From Manduca sexta (lineage: Eukaryota; Arthropoda; Insecta; Lepidoptera; Sphingidae): a stretch of DNA of 64,000 nt. The DNA lies in NCBI RefSeq assembly GCF_014839805.1, contig NC_051123.1, forward strand, positions 664,727-728,726, in the 5' to 3' direction. The notes beneath the pieces are model-generated. The model saw only the letters and a list, made by a program, of their open reading frames with translations, ran no database searches and was not told the DNA's origin. The translations under genes were made by a program, and so were the position numbers. Numbering within the stretch: position 1 is the stretch's first letter; every line of letters begins with the position of its first letter. Shown here piece after piece: positions 61,501 to 64,000 of the stretch.

Positions 61501-63820
61501 CATTCATAATTGTTTATAATTTGCTTTACGTTCTTTAAATAATGACTTAGATCTGTACCACCTTCGAATTGAAATATAGGTAAGATTGGGATCAGAGATG
61601 CTACAAAAAGCATCACACGTTTGATTTGTTCAGGATCGTGGACGCGTACCTGCGCGGGCTGCAGATAGCGGAGCACGCGGGCAAGCACGCCGACGAGTGC
61701 TCCGGCGGCACGCGCCGCAAGCTGTCCTTCGCGCTGGCCATGGTGGGCGCGCCGCGCGTCGTGCTGCTGGACGAGCCCTCCACCGGCATGGACCCACGCT
61801 CCAAGCGGTTCCTGTGGGACACCATCCTTGCTAGCTTCCAGGTATCAAGTTCCTCAACATTAAAGAGGAAATGCCTATCCATAAATCATCCAAGCACGAA
61901 GGTCTTCAAATTGCAGCATATTAGTGTTTGGACATTATTGGTTGGAGGCAGAAGATCAAAAAGCACAAAGCTGTGCATTTGTCTGTCATTGATATTCTAT
62001 AATAACATTTCTATATACAAAAAGAGCTCTTGCATACGAGAATTCAACCTCGAAGTATAATTAAAATGGACAAATTAAATGTAGCAACCAATCAAACACA
62101 TAGCTTCCGAGAAGATTCCAAGTAATCTTAAACGACTAGATAAATAAATAGGTAATTCTTTATTGAACCACAAAAATAAAAGAAAAAAACCTATAAACAA
62201 ATTAACTATATAGTTAGTGCAACAATTGACTACTGAACACATCTTTAGTGAGCTATCGTTATTATGGTACAATTCAGTAATTTTCTCACTAAAGAATAAG
62301 CGAGGCATCTTAATTCCAAAGGTTGGGTTATTGCAGGGAAAGAAGGGTGCTATACTGACAACACATTCCATGGAGGAGGCTGACGCGCTGTGCTCCAGAG
62401 TGGGTATCATGGTGAAGGGGAGTCTGAGGTAATTATAAACCAAACTCAATCGTAAATCCAAAAGGAGACAGTGCCATTTATTATTCAAAATCTTGTAATT
62501 GTAAACGTCCGTATTTGAGGTTAAAATGCCTCCTAAGTTCATTATTTTGTCTCCCACTTTGCTGTGGAAGTAAGTGGACAAATTCATATTTCCAGCACCT
62601 CCCTATCTTTATTAACCGACTTCAAAAAAAGAGGAGGTTATCAATTCGAAGTGAGTGTTTTTATTGGATTATTTTCGTTTCGAGATAAGGACTTGCCGAG
62701 CTTACAGGAGTTGTAGTGGTGAGTATGAGGGCGAGGATGTCTCTGTGGAGCTCATGGAGGTTCCATATTATCACCAACTCCACGTGTAATAAAAGCCTTG
62801 CCTTCCATATAATAATGTTTGTTGCTTGTATCACAATCACAGGCAACAATATCAATCAAGACAAAACGTCGTATGTAAAACGTCGTGTGCCACGCGTGTG
62901 CCGAGCGCCAATGAGTGCACAGCGTAGGCTTGGGCGCGTAATTTGAATGGCTGATCGCTCCATCTCTATACAATCTATCTATACTTGTGACAGGTGTATC
63001 GGTTCCACGCAACATTTGAAGAATCTGTACGGCGCTGGCTACACGCTGGAGATGAAGATTGGACAGAGCTATCAAAAGGCAACGGTGAGAGATTTTTGAA
63101 TTTCATCTCTGGTTAAAAGTTATCATTGTTTTTTTTTTTGTATTTGGATATATTTTATATCCGCCCGGATAGCGCCCACCGTACACAAGGTATTAAAATC
63201 CACCATAGTGGCTCACGGCAGTGTGTCGCGTTCCGGGATCAACCTGTGTATATCCGGTTCCAACAGGCCGGCATAATTGTGTCGATTGCCTAGCAATCAT
63301 CTCTCATCAGTCGATATTCTATTGGTCCTCACTCCAGTTACCATCAGGTGCAGTAGGGTCAATTTGCCTTGCCCATATAAAAAAATATATACATATATGT
63401 TCTGGAAAAAAAATGTATGCATAAAAAACTGACGAAATAAGACAGAATATATTTCAACTAAGAAGTGTAACAACTGATTGTTAAACTCGTCACATGCAAC
63501 ATTTTATACGCAAGCATATTTTATTGTACTATTATCTGTAGTGACCGTTATATTTTTTCTGTAACTTTTTACCCTTATACTAAAAGAGTAACATTACCCA
63601 ACACATTATTTAACCTAAGTATCAATCTATTTTCGAAACAACTCCGTAACAAAATCCAGCCATAGACTCATTCTTCTGGTACCTTGCATAATTATTTGTA
63701 TTTATTTTTCACTATTATTTGATGTTTTAATGTTTTAGATGATGGAGAACGAAATGTCAATGTCGCCATCACCGTTGCGTTCGACAGAAAACTCACCATC
63801 ACTAGGGGAAGCTGATGAAG
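13496..63820 (+). CDS. ABCA: ABC transporter subfamily A, full transporter (33 exons placed, 3' end outside window)
   Basis: The spliced model gives about 1,722 residues before the window ends. Layout: cytosolic N-terminus; TM1 (about 80-98); extracellular loop 1 (about 100-300); TM2-6 (about 302-510); NBD1 with Walker [10 protein letters not shown] (605-613), LSGGQ (706-710), Walker B ILDEP (Asp730-Glu731) and His762; regulatory segment with TTLEEVFL (875-882); linker; TM7 (about 995-1012); loop 2 (about 1013-1130); TM8-12 (about 1150-1375); NBD2 with Walker [10 protein letters not shown] (1488-1496), CSGGT in place of LSGGQ (1587-1591), Walker B LLDEP (Asp1611-Glu1612) and His1644. All catalytic residues are intact. 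ABCA proteins flip or export lipids using ATP. The length and short loops resemble ABCA3-type proteins and the moth ABCA group that includes the Cry2 receptor ABCA2; orthology is not proven. The C-terminal exons are missing. Each exon is listed separately. Confidence 0.93.
14838..15002. mobile_element. MITE family F
   Basis: The ends CAGTGGTGAAGG and CCTTTCGCCATTG are near-perfect inverted repeats. The body (CCGATTCCTACCGGCTTCC...) is shared with copies at 18703, 35714, 43412 and 59652. Confidence 0.7.
15211..15420 (-). repeat. Two partial MITE family F fragments
   Basis: GGGAAGCCGGTAGGAAT at about 15215 and GGGAAGCCGGCAGG at about 15388 are reverse-strand pieces of the family F body, separated by diverged sequence. 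Confidence 0.5.
15918..15974. promoter_or_regulatory. Inverted CCAAT block enclosing overlapping AP-1 and E-box sites
   Basis: Perfect 13-bp inverted arms TGTGATTGGTCGA (15918-15930) and TCGACCAATCACA (15962-15974) flank TGAGTCA (15943-15949) overlapping CACGTG (15948-15953). Such clustering is typical of an enhancer or promoter, or of a decayed LTR. Its function is unproven. Confidence 0.4.
16715..16921 (-). repeat. Dispersed repeat family C
   Basis: Read on the minus strand the unit begins near CACTGCACCTGATGG, passes GACGAGAGATGATTA and CCTGTTGGAACC, and in better copies ends near GGATATAAAATATATCCTACC. Ten copies or halves occur in the window. No coding capacity; class undetermined. Confidence 0.75.
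17764..18093 (+). mobile_element. tRNA-derived SINE, family B (diverged)
   Basis: It has the family B body and tail (GCACGTAAAGCCGTTGGTCC-like region, CACTATAATATGTCTTGCG, GTTGAGATTGACCACCGTGG), but the tRNA head is decayed. Confidence 0.7.
18703..18850. mobile_element. MITE family F
   Basis: CAGTGCCGAAGA at the left and TTTAGCCACTG at the right frame a body matching the copy at 14838. Confidence 0.65.
18880..18921. repeat. Terminal fragment of an unnamed element
   Basis: AAGTCGAATTGATAACCTCC followed by TCCTTTTTTTGAAGTCGG reappears in reverse orientation at 62612-62650. This is probably an end of a DNA transposon, class unknown. Confidence 0.55.
19943..20184. mobile_element. MITE family H (longer copy)
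   Basis: Long inverted ends include TTATTCATAGACGTTATTTA and TAAATAACGTCTATGAATAA, plus subterminal GCTGTGATAACAAGTCTGTTT repeated inverted near the right end. It shares its core with 7003-7186. Confidence 0.85.
20543..20590 (-). repeat. Helitron-like 3' terminal fragment
   Basis: CTAGGTTTGCTCGCGGC resembles the reverse complement of the Helitron-like end GCGGGC...GCAAAAGCTAG seen at 31784. Confidence 0.4.
20814..21056 (+). mobile_element. tRNA-derived SINE, family A (best-preserved copy)
   Basis: TGCCTCGGTGGCGTAGTTG (A box) and GGTTCGAATCC (consensus B box) are followed by the family body and CCCCTTCGGGGATAAAATGC. This copy best defines the family. Confidence 0.88.
21986..22175. mobile_element. 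MITE family K
   Basis: Perfect 15-bp inverted ends AGTCTTACTTATAAA (21986-22000) and TTTATAAGTAAGACT (22161-22175) bound a 190-bp non-coding element. Confidence 0.7.
23166..23413 (-). repeat. Dispersed repeat family D
   Basis: Reverse copy with ATGTCTCAGGATGGCGAGCG and GGGCGGTCGTATCGCTTACC, matching the unit at 4990. Confidence 0.75.
23891..24238 (-). mobile_element. tRNA-derived SINE, family B
   Basis: A reverse-strand, near full-length copy. The tRNA-like head lies at the right (CCCAGGACCTCAGCACGGTA reversed) and the GTTGAGATT tail at the left. Confidence 0.78.
24634..24836 (+). mobile_element. tRNA-derived SINE, family A (diverged)
   Basis: It has the family body (AATATAGCGATAGGCTCGCC, CTACCCCTTCGCGGATT). 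The B box is mutated to GGTTGGTATCCC. Confidence 0.7.
25398..25434 (+). other. Two primer-binding-site-like motifs (possible LTR retroelement remnant)
   Basis: TGGCGCCCGACGTGGG (25398-25413) and TGGCGCCCAACGTGG (25420-25434) resemble the TGGCGCCC-type sequences found just after the 5' LTR of many retrotransposons. The preceding 500 bases could be a decayed LTR, but no matching second LTR or gene was seen. Confidence 0.35.
26281..26512 (+). repeat. Dispersed repeat family C
   Basis: Forward copy with GTGGACTTATAAGAGATGATCA, ATTATGTCGGTCTGTTGGAA and CGGATATAAAATATATCCTA. Confidence 0.75.
27491..27828. repeat. Fold-back pair of repeat family C halves
   Basis: The left half (27491-27600) is the forward start of family C. 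The right half (27691-27828) is a partial copy in reverse orientation. About 90 bases of unrelated sequence form the centre, so the whole could fold into a hairpin. Confidence 0.75.
28262..28345 (+). repeat. Helitron-like interior fragment
   Basis: CGGATTTAAGTGAAATTTGG followed by ATGTCCTGGAATAAC resembles the 'target-sequence-like' interior of Helitron-type repeats at 31533. Confidence 0.4.
30197..30437 (+). repeat. Dispersed repeat family C
   Basis: A well-preserved forward copy, including GTCGACTGACAAGAGATGAT, CGACACAATTATGCCGGCCT and CCACCAGCAAAT at the end. Confidence 0.8.
30847..31133 (-). mobile_element. tRNA-derived SINE, family E
   Basis: Reverse copy. The tRNA-like head is at the right (CGTCTCGGCAGACCGTTCCA), and the tail CACGGGCC..AGAGGGATTAGGCC is at the left. 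The head-to-tail unit matches 35311-35625. Confidence 0.78.
31533..31784 (+). mobile_element. Helitron-like non-autonomous element
   Basis: It begins TCCAACTAATATTATAAATG and ends CGCGAGCAAAAGCTAG, the TC...CTAG termini of Helitrons. The body has AACTATTGAACGGATTTGGA. No helicase is encoded. Confidence 0.65.
31984..32217 (+). repeat. Dispersed repeat family C
   Basis: Forward copy with GTGCGGTCCAATAGAATGTC and ATTATGCCGGCCTGTTGGAA, ending ACCACCAGCAAAG. Confidence 0.8.
32261..32381. repeat. Spaced 47-bp direct duplication
   Basis: The units 32261-32307 and 32335-32381 (starting GCGTCTACCTAACTTAAATA) differ at one base and are 27 bases apart. They look like a recent local duplication. Confidence 0.9.
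33093..33190 (+). repeat. Dispersed repeat family J fragment
   Basis: AAACTACTTTTCGGATTTTA...CTCCCGTTTCGAAGATTACT...TTCATGGTCACGGGG is shared with 59320-59395 and weakly with 45408-45480 and 29050-29140. Confidence 0.55.
33752..33960 (+). mobile_element. tRNA-derived SINE, family A
   Basis: The head is decayed but keeps GGGTTCGATACCC. The body has GCCCGATGTGGCAATGGCTT and the tail CTACCCCTTCAGAAAC. Confidence 0.75.
34296..34412 (-). repeat. Helitron-like 3' end fragment
   Basis: CTAGTTTTGCTCACGGCTAC...ATTTCATTGAAATCCGTTCA is the reverse of a Helitron-like 3' region (compare 31533-31784). Confidence 0.5.
35311..35625 (+). mobile_element. tRNA-derived SINE, family E (full length)
   Basis: GATAGCCTACTTGGGTGTGG (A box) and AGTTCAAATCCTAAGG (B box) lead into the body, ending GGCCCGTGCCCAACAGTGGG. 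This copy best defines the family here. Confidence 0.85.
35714..35867. mobile_element. MITE family F (intact ends)
   Basis: CAGTGGCGAAAG and CTTTCGCCACTG are perfect 12-bp inverted termini of a 154-bp element. This copy defines the ends for the other four. Confidence 0.8.
36294..36370 (+). repeat. Helitron-like interior fragment
   Basis: AATCGCTGAACGGTTTAGATGAA and CTATGTCCTGGGTTAATTTTG resemble the fragment at 28262. Confidence 0.35.
36926..37076 (-). mobile_element. SINE family E, truncated
   Basis: Only the 3' half (CAGCCCTGTATTATACTGTCC...ATAGAGAACTTCTCAGGTATG, reverse) remains, a typical 5'-truncated retroposon. Confidence 0.7.
37181..37375 (+). repeat. Dispersed repeat family C (diverged)
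   Basis: Forward copy with internal deletions; GTCGACACAGTTATGCCGGC and CGCTATCCGGGCAGATA are clear. Confidence 0.65.
37902..38092 (+). repeat. Dispersed repeat family C
   Basis: Forward copy starting GGCAAAGTGGTCCCAACTGC, lacking part of the middle, ending GGCAGATATAAAATAAATCC. Confidence 0.7.
38634..38976 (+). repeat. Helitron-like fragments, decayed
   Basis: ACCGGTTTAAATGAAATTGAC at the left and CGCGGCTCGCTTGCGGCTAGT at the right suggest an old element ending in CTAG, interrupted in the middle. Confidence 0.4.
39600..40085. mobile_element. Possible decayed non-LTR retrotransposon segment
   Basis: A GC-richer block has several short open frames and ends CCGAAATCGGCTAGAAGGACATCATCATC. One plus frame reads [16 protein letters not shown], loosely like the end of a zinc-knuckle/zinc-finger region of LINE proteins. 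No intact domain. Confidence 0.3.
40331..40672 (+). mobile_element. tRNA-derived SINE, family B
   Basis: Near full-length copy with ACGAGTACGACTACCATCCT, GCACGTAAAGCCGTTGTTCC and GCACTATAATATGTCCTGTG. Confidence 0.78.
41192..41404 (+). repeat. Dispersed repeat family C
   Basis: Forward copy starting GGCAAAGTGACCCCACTGCA and ending TTCTACCACCAGC. Confidence 0.8.
41485..41765 (+). repeat. Dispersed repeat family D
   Basis: Forward, near complete copy of the unit at 4990, only 80 bases after a family C copy. Confidence 0.8.
42644..42778 (+). mobile_element. SINE family A, 3' remnant
   Basis: TCACAGTATCAGCCGAGTTTGG and CATCGGTGATAAAAAGAGTG are weak matches to the family A body and tail. Confidence 0.4.
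43215..43380 (+). CDS. ABCA exon 2: residues 24-79, pre-TM1
   Basis: Between TTTTTTCCAG and GTATGT it reads the ABCA hallmark [20 protein letters not shown] just before TM1. An in-frame Met (residue 47 in the model) at 43282 is the alternative start. The ATG at 43218 is in another frame and meets a stop. Confidence 0.9.
43412..43564. mobile_element. MITE family F
   Basis: AAAGTGGCGAAGCG...CCTTCATCACTG, starting 31 bases after the donor of ABCA exon 2. Confidence 0.6.
43565..43800 (-). mobile_element. SINE family E, degenerate
   Basis: CTGTCCTATTGCTTGGCACAG and GGTTCCCTGACGGTAATTCCC keep the order of the family E body in reverse. It directly abuts the MITE at 43412-43564. Confidence 0.5.
44469..44648 (+). 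CDS. ABCA exon 3: TM1 and start of loop 1, residues 80-139
   Basis: It begins with the TM1 helix [20 protein letters not shown] and enters the first extracellular loop ([11 protein letters not shown]). It ends NANGTV, a possible N-glycosylation site. Both ends are phase 0. Confidence 0.95.
45123..45295 (+). CDS. ABCA exon 4: extracellular loop 1, residues 140-197
   Basis: It opens [15 protein letters not shown] and contains NFPIAVIFH, which resembles the A(A/V)I(V/I)F motif of ABCA extracellular loops. KYNNTED is a possible glycosylation site. Confidence 0.93.
45755..45992 (+). CDS. ABCA exon 5: extracellular loop 1, residues 197-276
   Basis: It begins with [11 protein letters not shown], the 'Y.iR' feature of ABCA loops. 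It has two Cys and the [14 protein letters not shown] segment that leads toward TM2. The joins are in frame on both sides. Confidence 0.95.
46296..46522 (+). CDS. ABCA exon 6: end of loop 1 and TM2, residues 277-352
   Basis: After [17 protein letters not shown] comes TM2 (about 302-330) and then the strongly conserved cytosolic ABCA coupling motif [20 protein letters not shown]. Confidence 0.96.
46572..46887. mobile_element. MITE family G with internal perfect hairpin
   Basis: The ends TAGGGTCGTTTTGACATCGCG and TGTCAAAATGACCCTGT match the copy at 5947. Inside, 21-bp arms (46751-46771 and 46776-46796, ACTTTCAGTCA...) form a perfect hairpin with a 4-base loop. It lies in the intron after ABCA exon 6. 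Confidence 0.85.
47362..47440 (+). CDS. ABCA exon 7: TM3, residues 352-378
   Basis: A short exon encoding [18 protein letters not shown] and on to FTLK: one membrane helix, phases 2 to 0. Confidence 0.93.
47693..47982 (+). mobile_element. Helitron-like non-autonomous element
   Basis: It begins TCTATGTATATAAAAATGAA and ends GACAACGTCTGTCGGATCCGCTAG just before T. These ends match a Helitron-like group widespread in moths. It lies between ABCA exons 7 and 8. Confidence 0.7.
48166..48273 (+). CDS. ABCA exon 8: TM4, residues 379-414
   Basis: It encodes [20 protein letters not shown] and a helix running to PFFDRAR. The FxxxxxxFF pattern after TM4 is typical of ABCA. Confidence 0.95.
48595..48738 (+). 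CDS. ABCA exon 9: TM5 region, residues 415-462
   Basis: It begins [20 protein letters not shown] and ends [11 protein letters not shown], matching the TM5-TM6 stretch of ABCA proteins. Confidence 0.95.
49139..49289 (+). CDS. ABCA exon 10: residues 463-513, last helix of TMD1
   Basis: It encodes [13 protein letters not shown] and the helix [20 protein letters not shown]. The GVxWDNL motif and the following WLDAVIP are ABCA hallmarks. Confidence 0.95.
49583..49724 (+). CDS. ABCA exon 11: TMD1-NBD1 connector, residues 513-560
   Basis: It starts [20 protein letters not shown] (the 'P.EYG...PWyF...sYW' connector of ABCA) and ends IEPVP just before NBD1. Confidence 0.94.
49783..50083 (-). mobile_element. 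tRNA-derived SINE, family E
   Basis: A reverse, nearly complete copy. The right end reads the A box in reverse (CCAACTAGGCTATCGCCG). It fills much of the intron before the Walker A exon. Confidence 0.85.
50181..50223. repeat. Perfect 19-bp hairpin before the NBD1 exon
   Basis: TCATTAAAAATAATATTAG (50181-50199) and CTAATATTATTTTTAATGA (50205-50223) are separated by TATTT. It lies 78 bases upstream of ABCA exon 12. Confidence 0.9.
50302..50532 (+). CDS. ABCA exon 12: NBD1 Walker A, residues 560-637
   Basis: It contains [24 protein letters not shown] and the Walker A loop GHNGAGKST that binds ATP phosphates, followed by [16 protein letters not shown]. Confidence 0.98.
50713..50827 (+). CDS. 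ABCA exon 13: NBD1 Q-loop, residues 637-675
   Basis: It encodes [20 protein letters not shown], the Q-loop that couples ATP binding to the membrane domain. Confidence 0.97.
51129..51278 (+). CDS. ABCA exon 14: NBD1 signature motif, residues 676-725
   Basis: It includes [20 protein letters not shown] with the canonical ABC signature LSGGQ. Both ends are phase 0. Confidence 0.98.
51887..52054 (+). CDS. ABCA exon 15: NBD1 Walker B and H-loop, residues 726-781
   Basis: It opens [17 protein letters not shown] (Walker B, catalytic Glu731, D-loop) and continues to [17 protein letters not shown] with switch His762. Confidence 0.98.
52251..52264. repeat. Run of 14 C
   Basis: An uninterrupted poly-C in the intron after ABCA exon 15. 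Confidence 0.9.
52455..52530 (+). CDS. ABCA exon 16: post-NBD1, residues 782-807
   Basis: It encodes [20 protein letters not shown], the conserved CxGSxxFLKxxFGxGY block that closes NBD1. Confidence 0.95.
52790..52993 (+). repeat. Dispersed repeat family D, truncated
   Basis: It starts as the unit at 4990 (GACGAAACGAGCTTGCCGCTC) and stops after GTTAAACTGGCTACAATGTA, with a small insertion in the middle. Confidence 0.75.
53085..53261 (+). CDS. ABCA exon 17: regulatory segment, residues 807-866
   Basis: It encodes an Arg-rich GC-rich segment ([20 protein letters not shown]) and then [19 protein letters not shown], the fold after NBD1 in ABCA proteins. Confidence 0.9.
53560..53732 (+). CDS. 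ABCA exon 18: regulatory TTLEEVFL motif, residues 866-923
   Basis: [20 protein letters not shown] is the diagnostic post-NBD motif of ABCA. The rest is acidic and then Ser-rich linker. Confidence 0.95.
54068..54169 (+). CDS. ABCA exon 19: low-complexity linker, residues 924-957
   Basis: Thirty-four residues rich in Pro, Ser, Thr and His, phase 0 on both sides. It has no family motif, so it rests on splice sites and open frame and could be skipped without a frameshift. Confidence 0.7.
54850..55006 (+). CDS. ABCA exon 20: start of second half and TM7, residues 958-1010
   Basis: It encodes [20 protein letters not shown] followed by the start of TM7 ([11 protein letters not shown]). This mirrors the pre-TM1 region of the first half. 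Confidence 0.93.
55031..55265 (+). repeat. Dispersed repeat family C
   Basis: A well-preserved forward copy in the intron between ABCA exons 20 and 21, starting 24 bases after the donor. Confidence 0.82.
55574..55925 (+). CDS. ABCA exon 21: extracellular loop 2, residues 1010-1127
   Basis: The largest internal exon. It completes TM7 ([10 protein letters not shown]) and encodes loop 2 with [10 protein letters not shown] and [17 protein letters not shown], including possible N-glycosylation sites. The latter is the ABCA 'YN...HslP...N' feature. Confidence 0.95.
56319..56505 (+). CDS. ABCA exon 22: end of loop 2 and TM8, residues 1127-1189
   Basis: It encodes [20 protein letters not shown] and a helix, then [11 protein letters not shown], the conserved 'v.ER' turn before the next coupling helix. 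Confidence 0.95.
56775..56886 (+). mobile_element. SINE family E, 5'-truncated
   Basis: Only the 3' part (CATTAGGCCAGCGTGGTGGA...CAGTGGGACAGTATTATAAT) remains. Confidence 0.7.
56986..57102 (+). CDS. ABCA exon 23: coupling helix and TM9, residues 1190-1228
   Basis: [20 protein letters not shown] matches the ABCA 'aK.lq...G.s...YW' motif and is followed by a hydrophobic helix. Confidence 0.94.
57244..57300 (+). repeat. Helitron-like 3' end
   Basis: TTTTCACGCGGGCGGAGCCG...CACAAGCTAG is the 3' terminus of the type seen at 31784. Confidence 0.5.
57525..57744 (+). CDS. ABCA exon 24: TM10 and flanks, residues 1229-1302
   Basis: It contains the membrane segment [20 protein letters not shown] with the small-residue and Pro pattern of ABCA TM10, then [12 protein letters not shown] and a further helix. 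Confidence 0.93.
57802..58092 (+). repeat. Dispersed repeat family D
   Basis: A forward, nearly complete copy in the intron after ABCA exon 24, ending CCCACCACCAGCAA. Confidence 0.8.
58438..58525 (+). CDS. ABCA exon 25: residues 1302-1331
   Basis: A short exon encoding [20 protein letters not shown], similar to 'l...l...f..fP.yal' in ABCA proteins. Phases 1 to 2 fit both neighbours. Confidence 0.9.
58575..58823 (-). mobile_element. tRNA-derived SINE, family A
   Basis: Reverse copy with GCATTTATCCCCGAAGGGG at the left and the tRNA-like head at the right. A short CA run precedes it, as at 2872. Confidence 0.83.
59036..59204 (+). CDS. ABCA exon 26: last helix of TMD2, residues 1331-1387
   Basis: It encodes a Cys-containing loop ([10 protein letters not shown]), the helix [17 protein letters not shown] and a basic stretch toward NBD2. 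Confidence 0.88.
59298..59482. mobile_element. Palindromic element with nested hairpins
   Basis: Outer perfect 25-bp arms (59298-59322 and 59458-59482, ACATTTAAATTAAACTATTT...) enclose an inner perfect 26-bp hairpin (59399-59424 and 59432-59457). Part of the body matches family J (CATGGTCACGGGG). Confidence 0.85.
59652..59818. mobile_element. MITE family F
   Basis: CAGTGGCGAGG...CCTTCGCCACTTT frame the family body (AACCCGATTCCTACTGGCTT). Confidence 0.65.
59909..60064 (+). CDS. ABCA exon 27: pre-NBD2 linker, residues 1388-1439
   Basis: It encodes a charged linker ([16 protein letters not shown]) and ends NMPPLVVH, the strand that opens NBD2. The donor is the less common GTTAGT. Confidence 0.9.
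60598..60813 (+). CDS. ABCA exon 28: NBD2 Walker A, residues 1440-1511
   Basis: [10 protein letters not shown] is followed by a Gly/Arg/Ala-rich insert (about 1449-1470) and then [20 protein letters not shown] with Walker A. It is extremely GC-rich compared with its introns. Confidence 0.96.
61099..61259 (+). CDS. ABCA exon 29: NBD2 Q-loop, residues 1512-1565
   Basis: It encodes [20 protein letters not shown], the Q-loop with the ABCA 'GYCPQ.DAL' motif, then [12 protein letters not shown]. The donor is GTTAGA. Confidence 0.96.
61634..61841 (+). CDS. ABCA exon 30: NBD2 signature and Walker B, residues 1565-1634
   Basis: It contains [19 protein letters not shown] (a CSGGT signature instead of LSGGQ) and [17 protein letters not shown] with catalytic Glu1612. 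Confidence 0.97.
62337..62428 (+). CDS. ABCA exon 31: NBD2 H-loop, residues 1635-1665
   Basis: It encodes [20 protein letters not shown] with switch His1644. Phases 0 to 2. Confidence 0.96.
62612..62650. repeat. Terminal fragment of an unnamed element
   Basis: TTAACCGACTTCAAAAAAAG followed by GAGGTTATCAATTCG is the reverse of the fragment at 18880. Confidence 0.55.
62994..63084 (+). CDS. ABCA exon 32: post-NBD2, residues 1665-1695
   Basis: It encodes [20 protein letters not shown], the block parallel to exon 16 after NBD1. Confidence 0.95.
63145..63373 (-). repeat. Dispersed repeat family C
   Basis: A reverse, well-preserved copy between ABCA exons 32 and 33. Confidence 0.8.
63739..63820 (+). 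CDS. ABCA exon 33: C-terminal segment, residues 1696-1723
   Basis: It encodes a Met- and Ser-rich stretch ([20 protein letters not shown]) between TTTTAG and GTAATT. The frame fits but there is no family motif. The second [12 protein letters not shown] element expected in this part of ABCA must lie beyond the window. Confidence 0.75.
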
Positions 63821-64000
63821 GTAATTCACATAATTTAGTCTAGAATTATTGCTTACCTAGCTTTGTGTTCAATGAAGTTTTTTCGCTTTGCAAATTAACG
63901 CTTTTACCAAACTTAATACCAGATATCTTAAAGCTTTGTTGATATAAACATTGAGTAGTAATATTTCTACAAATTTGTTACTTTAGTTTTTTTAATTATA

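Noticed and set aside
62075..62587. 170-codon minus-strand ORF
   Set aside because: It is antisense to ABCA exon 31 and its introns, and has AT-driven composition without any motif.
1..64000. CRISPR array, bacterial operon or viral genes
   Set aside because: No regularly spaced repeats and no prokaryotic or viral gene were seen; introns and SINEs show a eukaryotic nuclear locus.

Overview
The window is insect nuclear DNA, most likely from a moth (Lepidoptera). It is AT-rich. Its genes have many small exons with GT..AG introns. The non-coding part is full of short dispersed repeats of the kind common in moths and butterflies: tRNA-derived SINEs, Helitron-like elements with TC...CTAG ends, and palindromic MITEs. 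The species cannot be fixed from the sequence alone. All three genes lie on the + strand, and no RNA gene, CRISPR array or intact transposase or reverse transcriptase was seen.

Region 1 (1-11.5 kb) holds two tandem paralogous secreted S1-family serine proteases. Of the first, only the last exon is inside the window (4-1184). It carries a remarkable C-terminal tail of about 365 residues made almost entirely of Pro-Glu dipeptides. The second is complete in eight exons (4449-11502) and encodes 331 residues: signal peptide, activation peptide, a full His-Asp-Ser catalytic domain with an elastase/chymotrypsin-like pocket, and a shorter acidic tail rich in Ser, Glu and Asp. The two genes share the splice phase and the start of the last exon, but their acidic tails differ.

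Region 2 (11.5-13.2 kb) is intergenic with one repeat copy. At 13.27-13.57 kb a CpG-rich block probably contains the promoter and first coding exon of the next gene.

Region 3 (13.5 kb to the right edge) is one large ABC transporter gene of subfamily A. I could place 33 exons with consistent splice phases, giving about 1,722 residues before the window ends. The predicted protein has the full ABCA layout: TM1, a large extracellular loop, TM2-6, NBD1, a regulatory segment, TM7, a second extracellular loop, TM8-12 and NBD2. The last C-terminal exons are missing. If exon 1 is right, intron 1 is 29.6 kb (13567-43214) and consists largely of old transposon copies. ABCA proteins of this type move lipids across membranes. 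In moths the subfamily includes ABCA2, the known midgut receptor for Bt Cry2 proteins, but orthology cannot be settled here.

The repeats fall into at least ten families, several with five to ten copies in 64 kb. I found no convincing wholly new system. The best leads are the Pro-Glu tail with its contrasting sister tail, the long-range exon-1 model, a fold-back repeat, and an intronic inverted CCAAT block enclosing an AP-1/E-box site.
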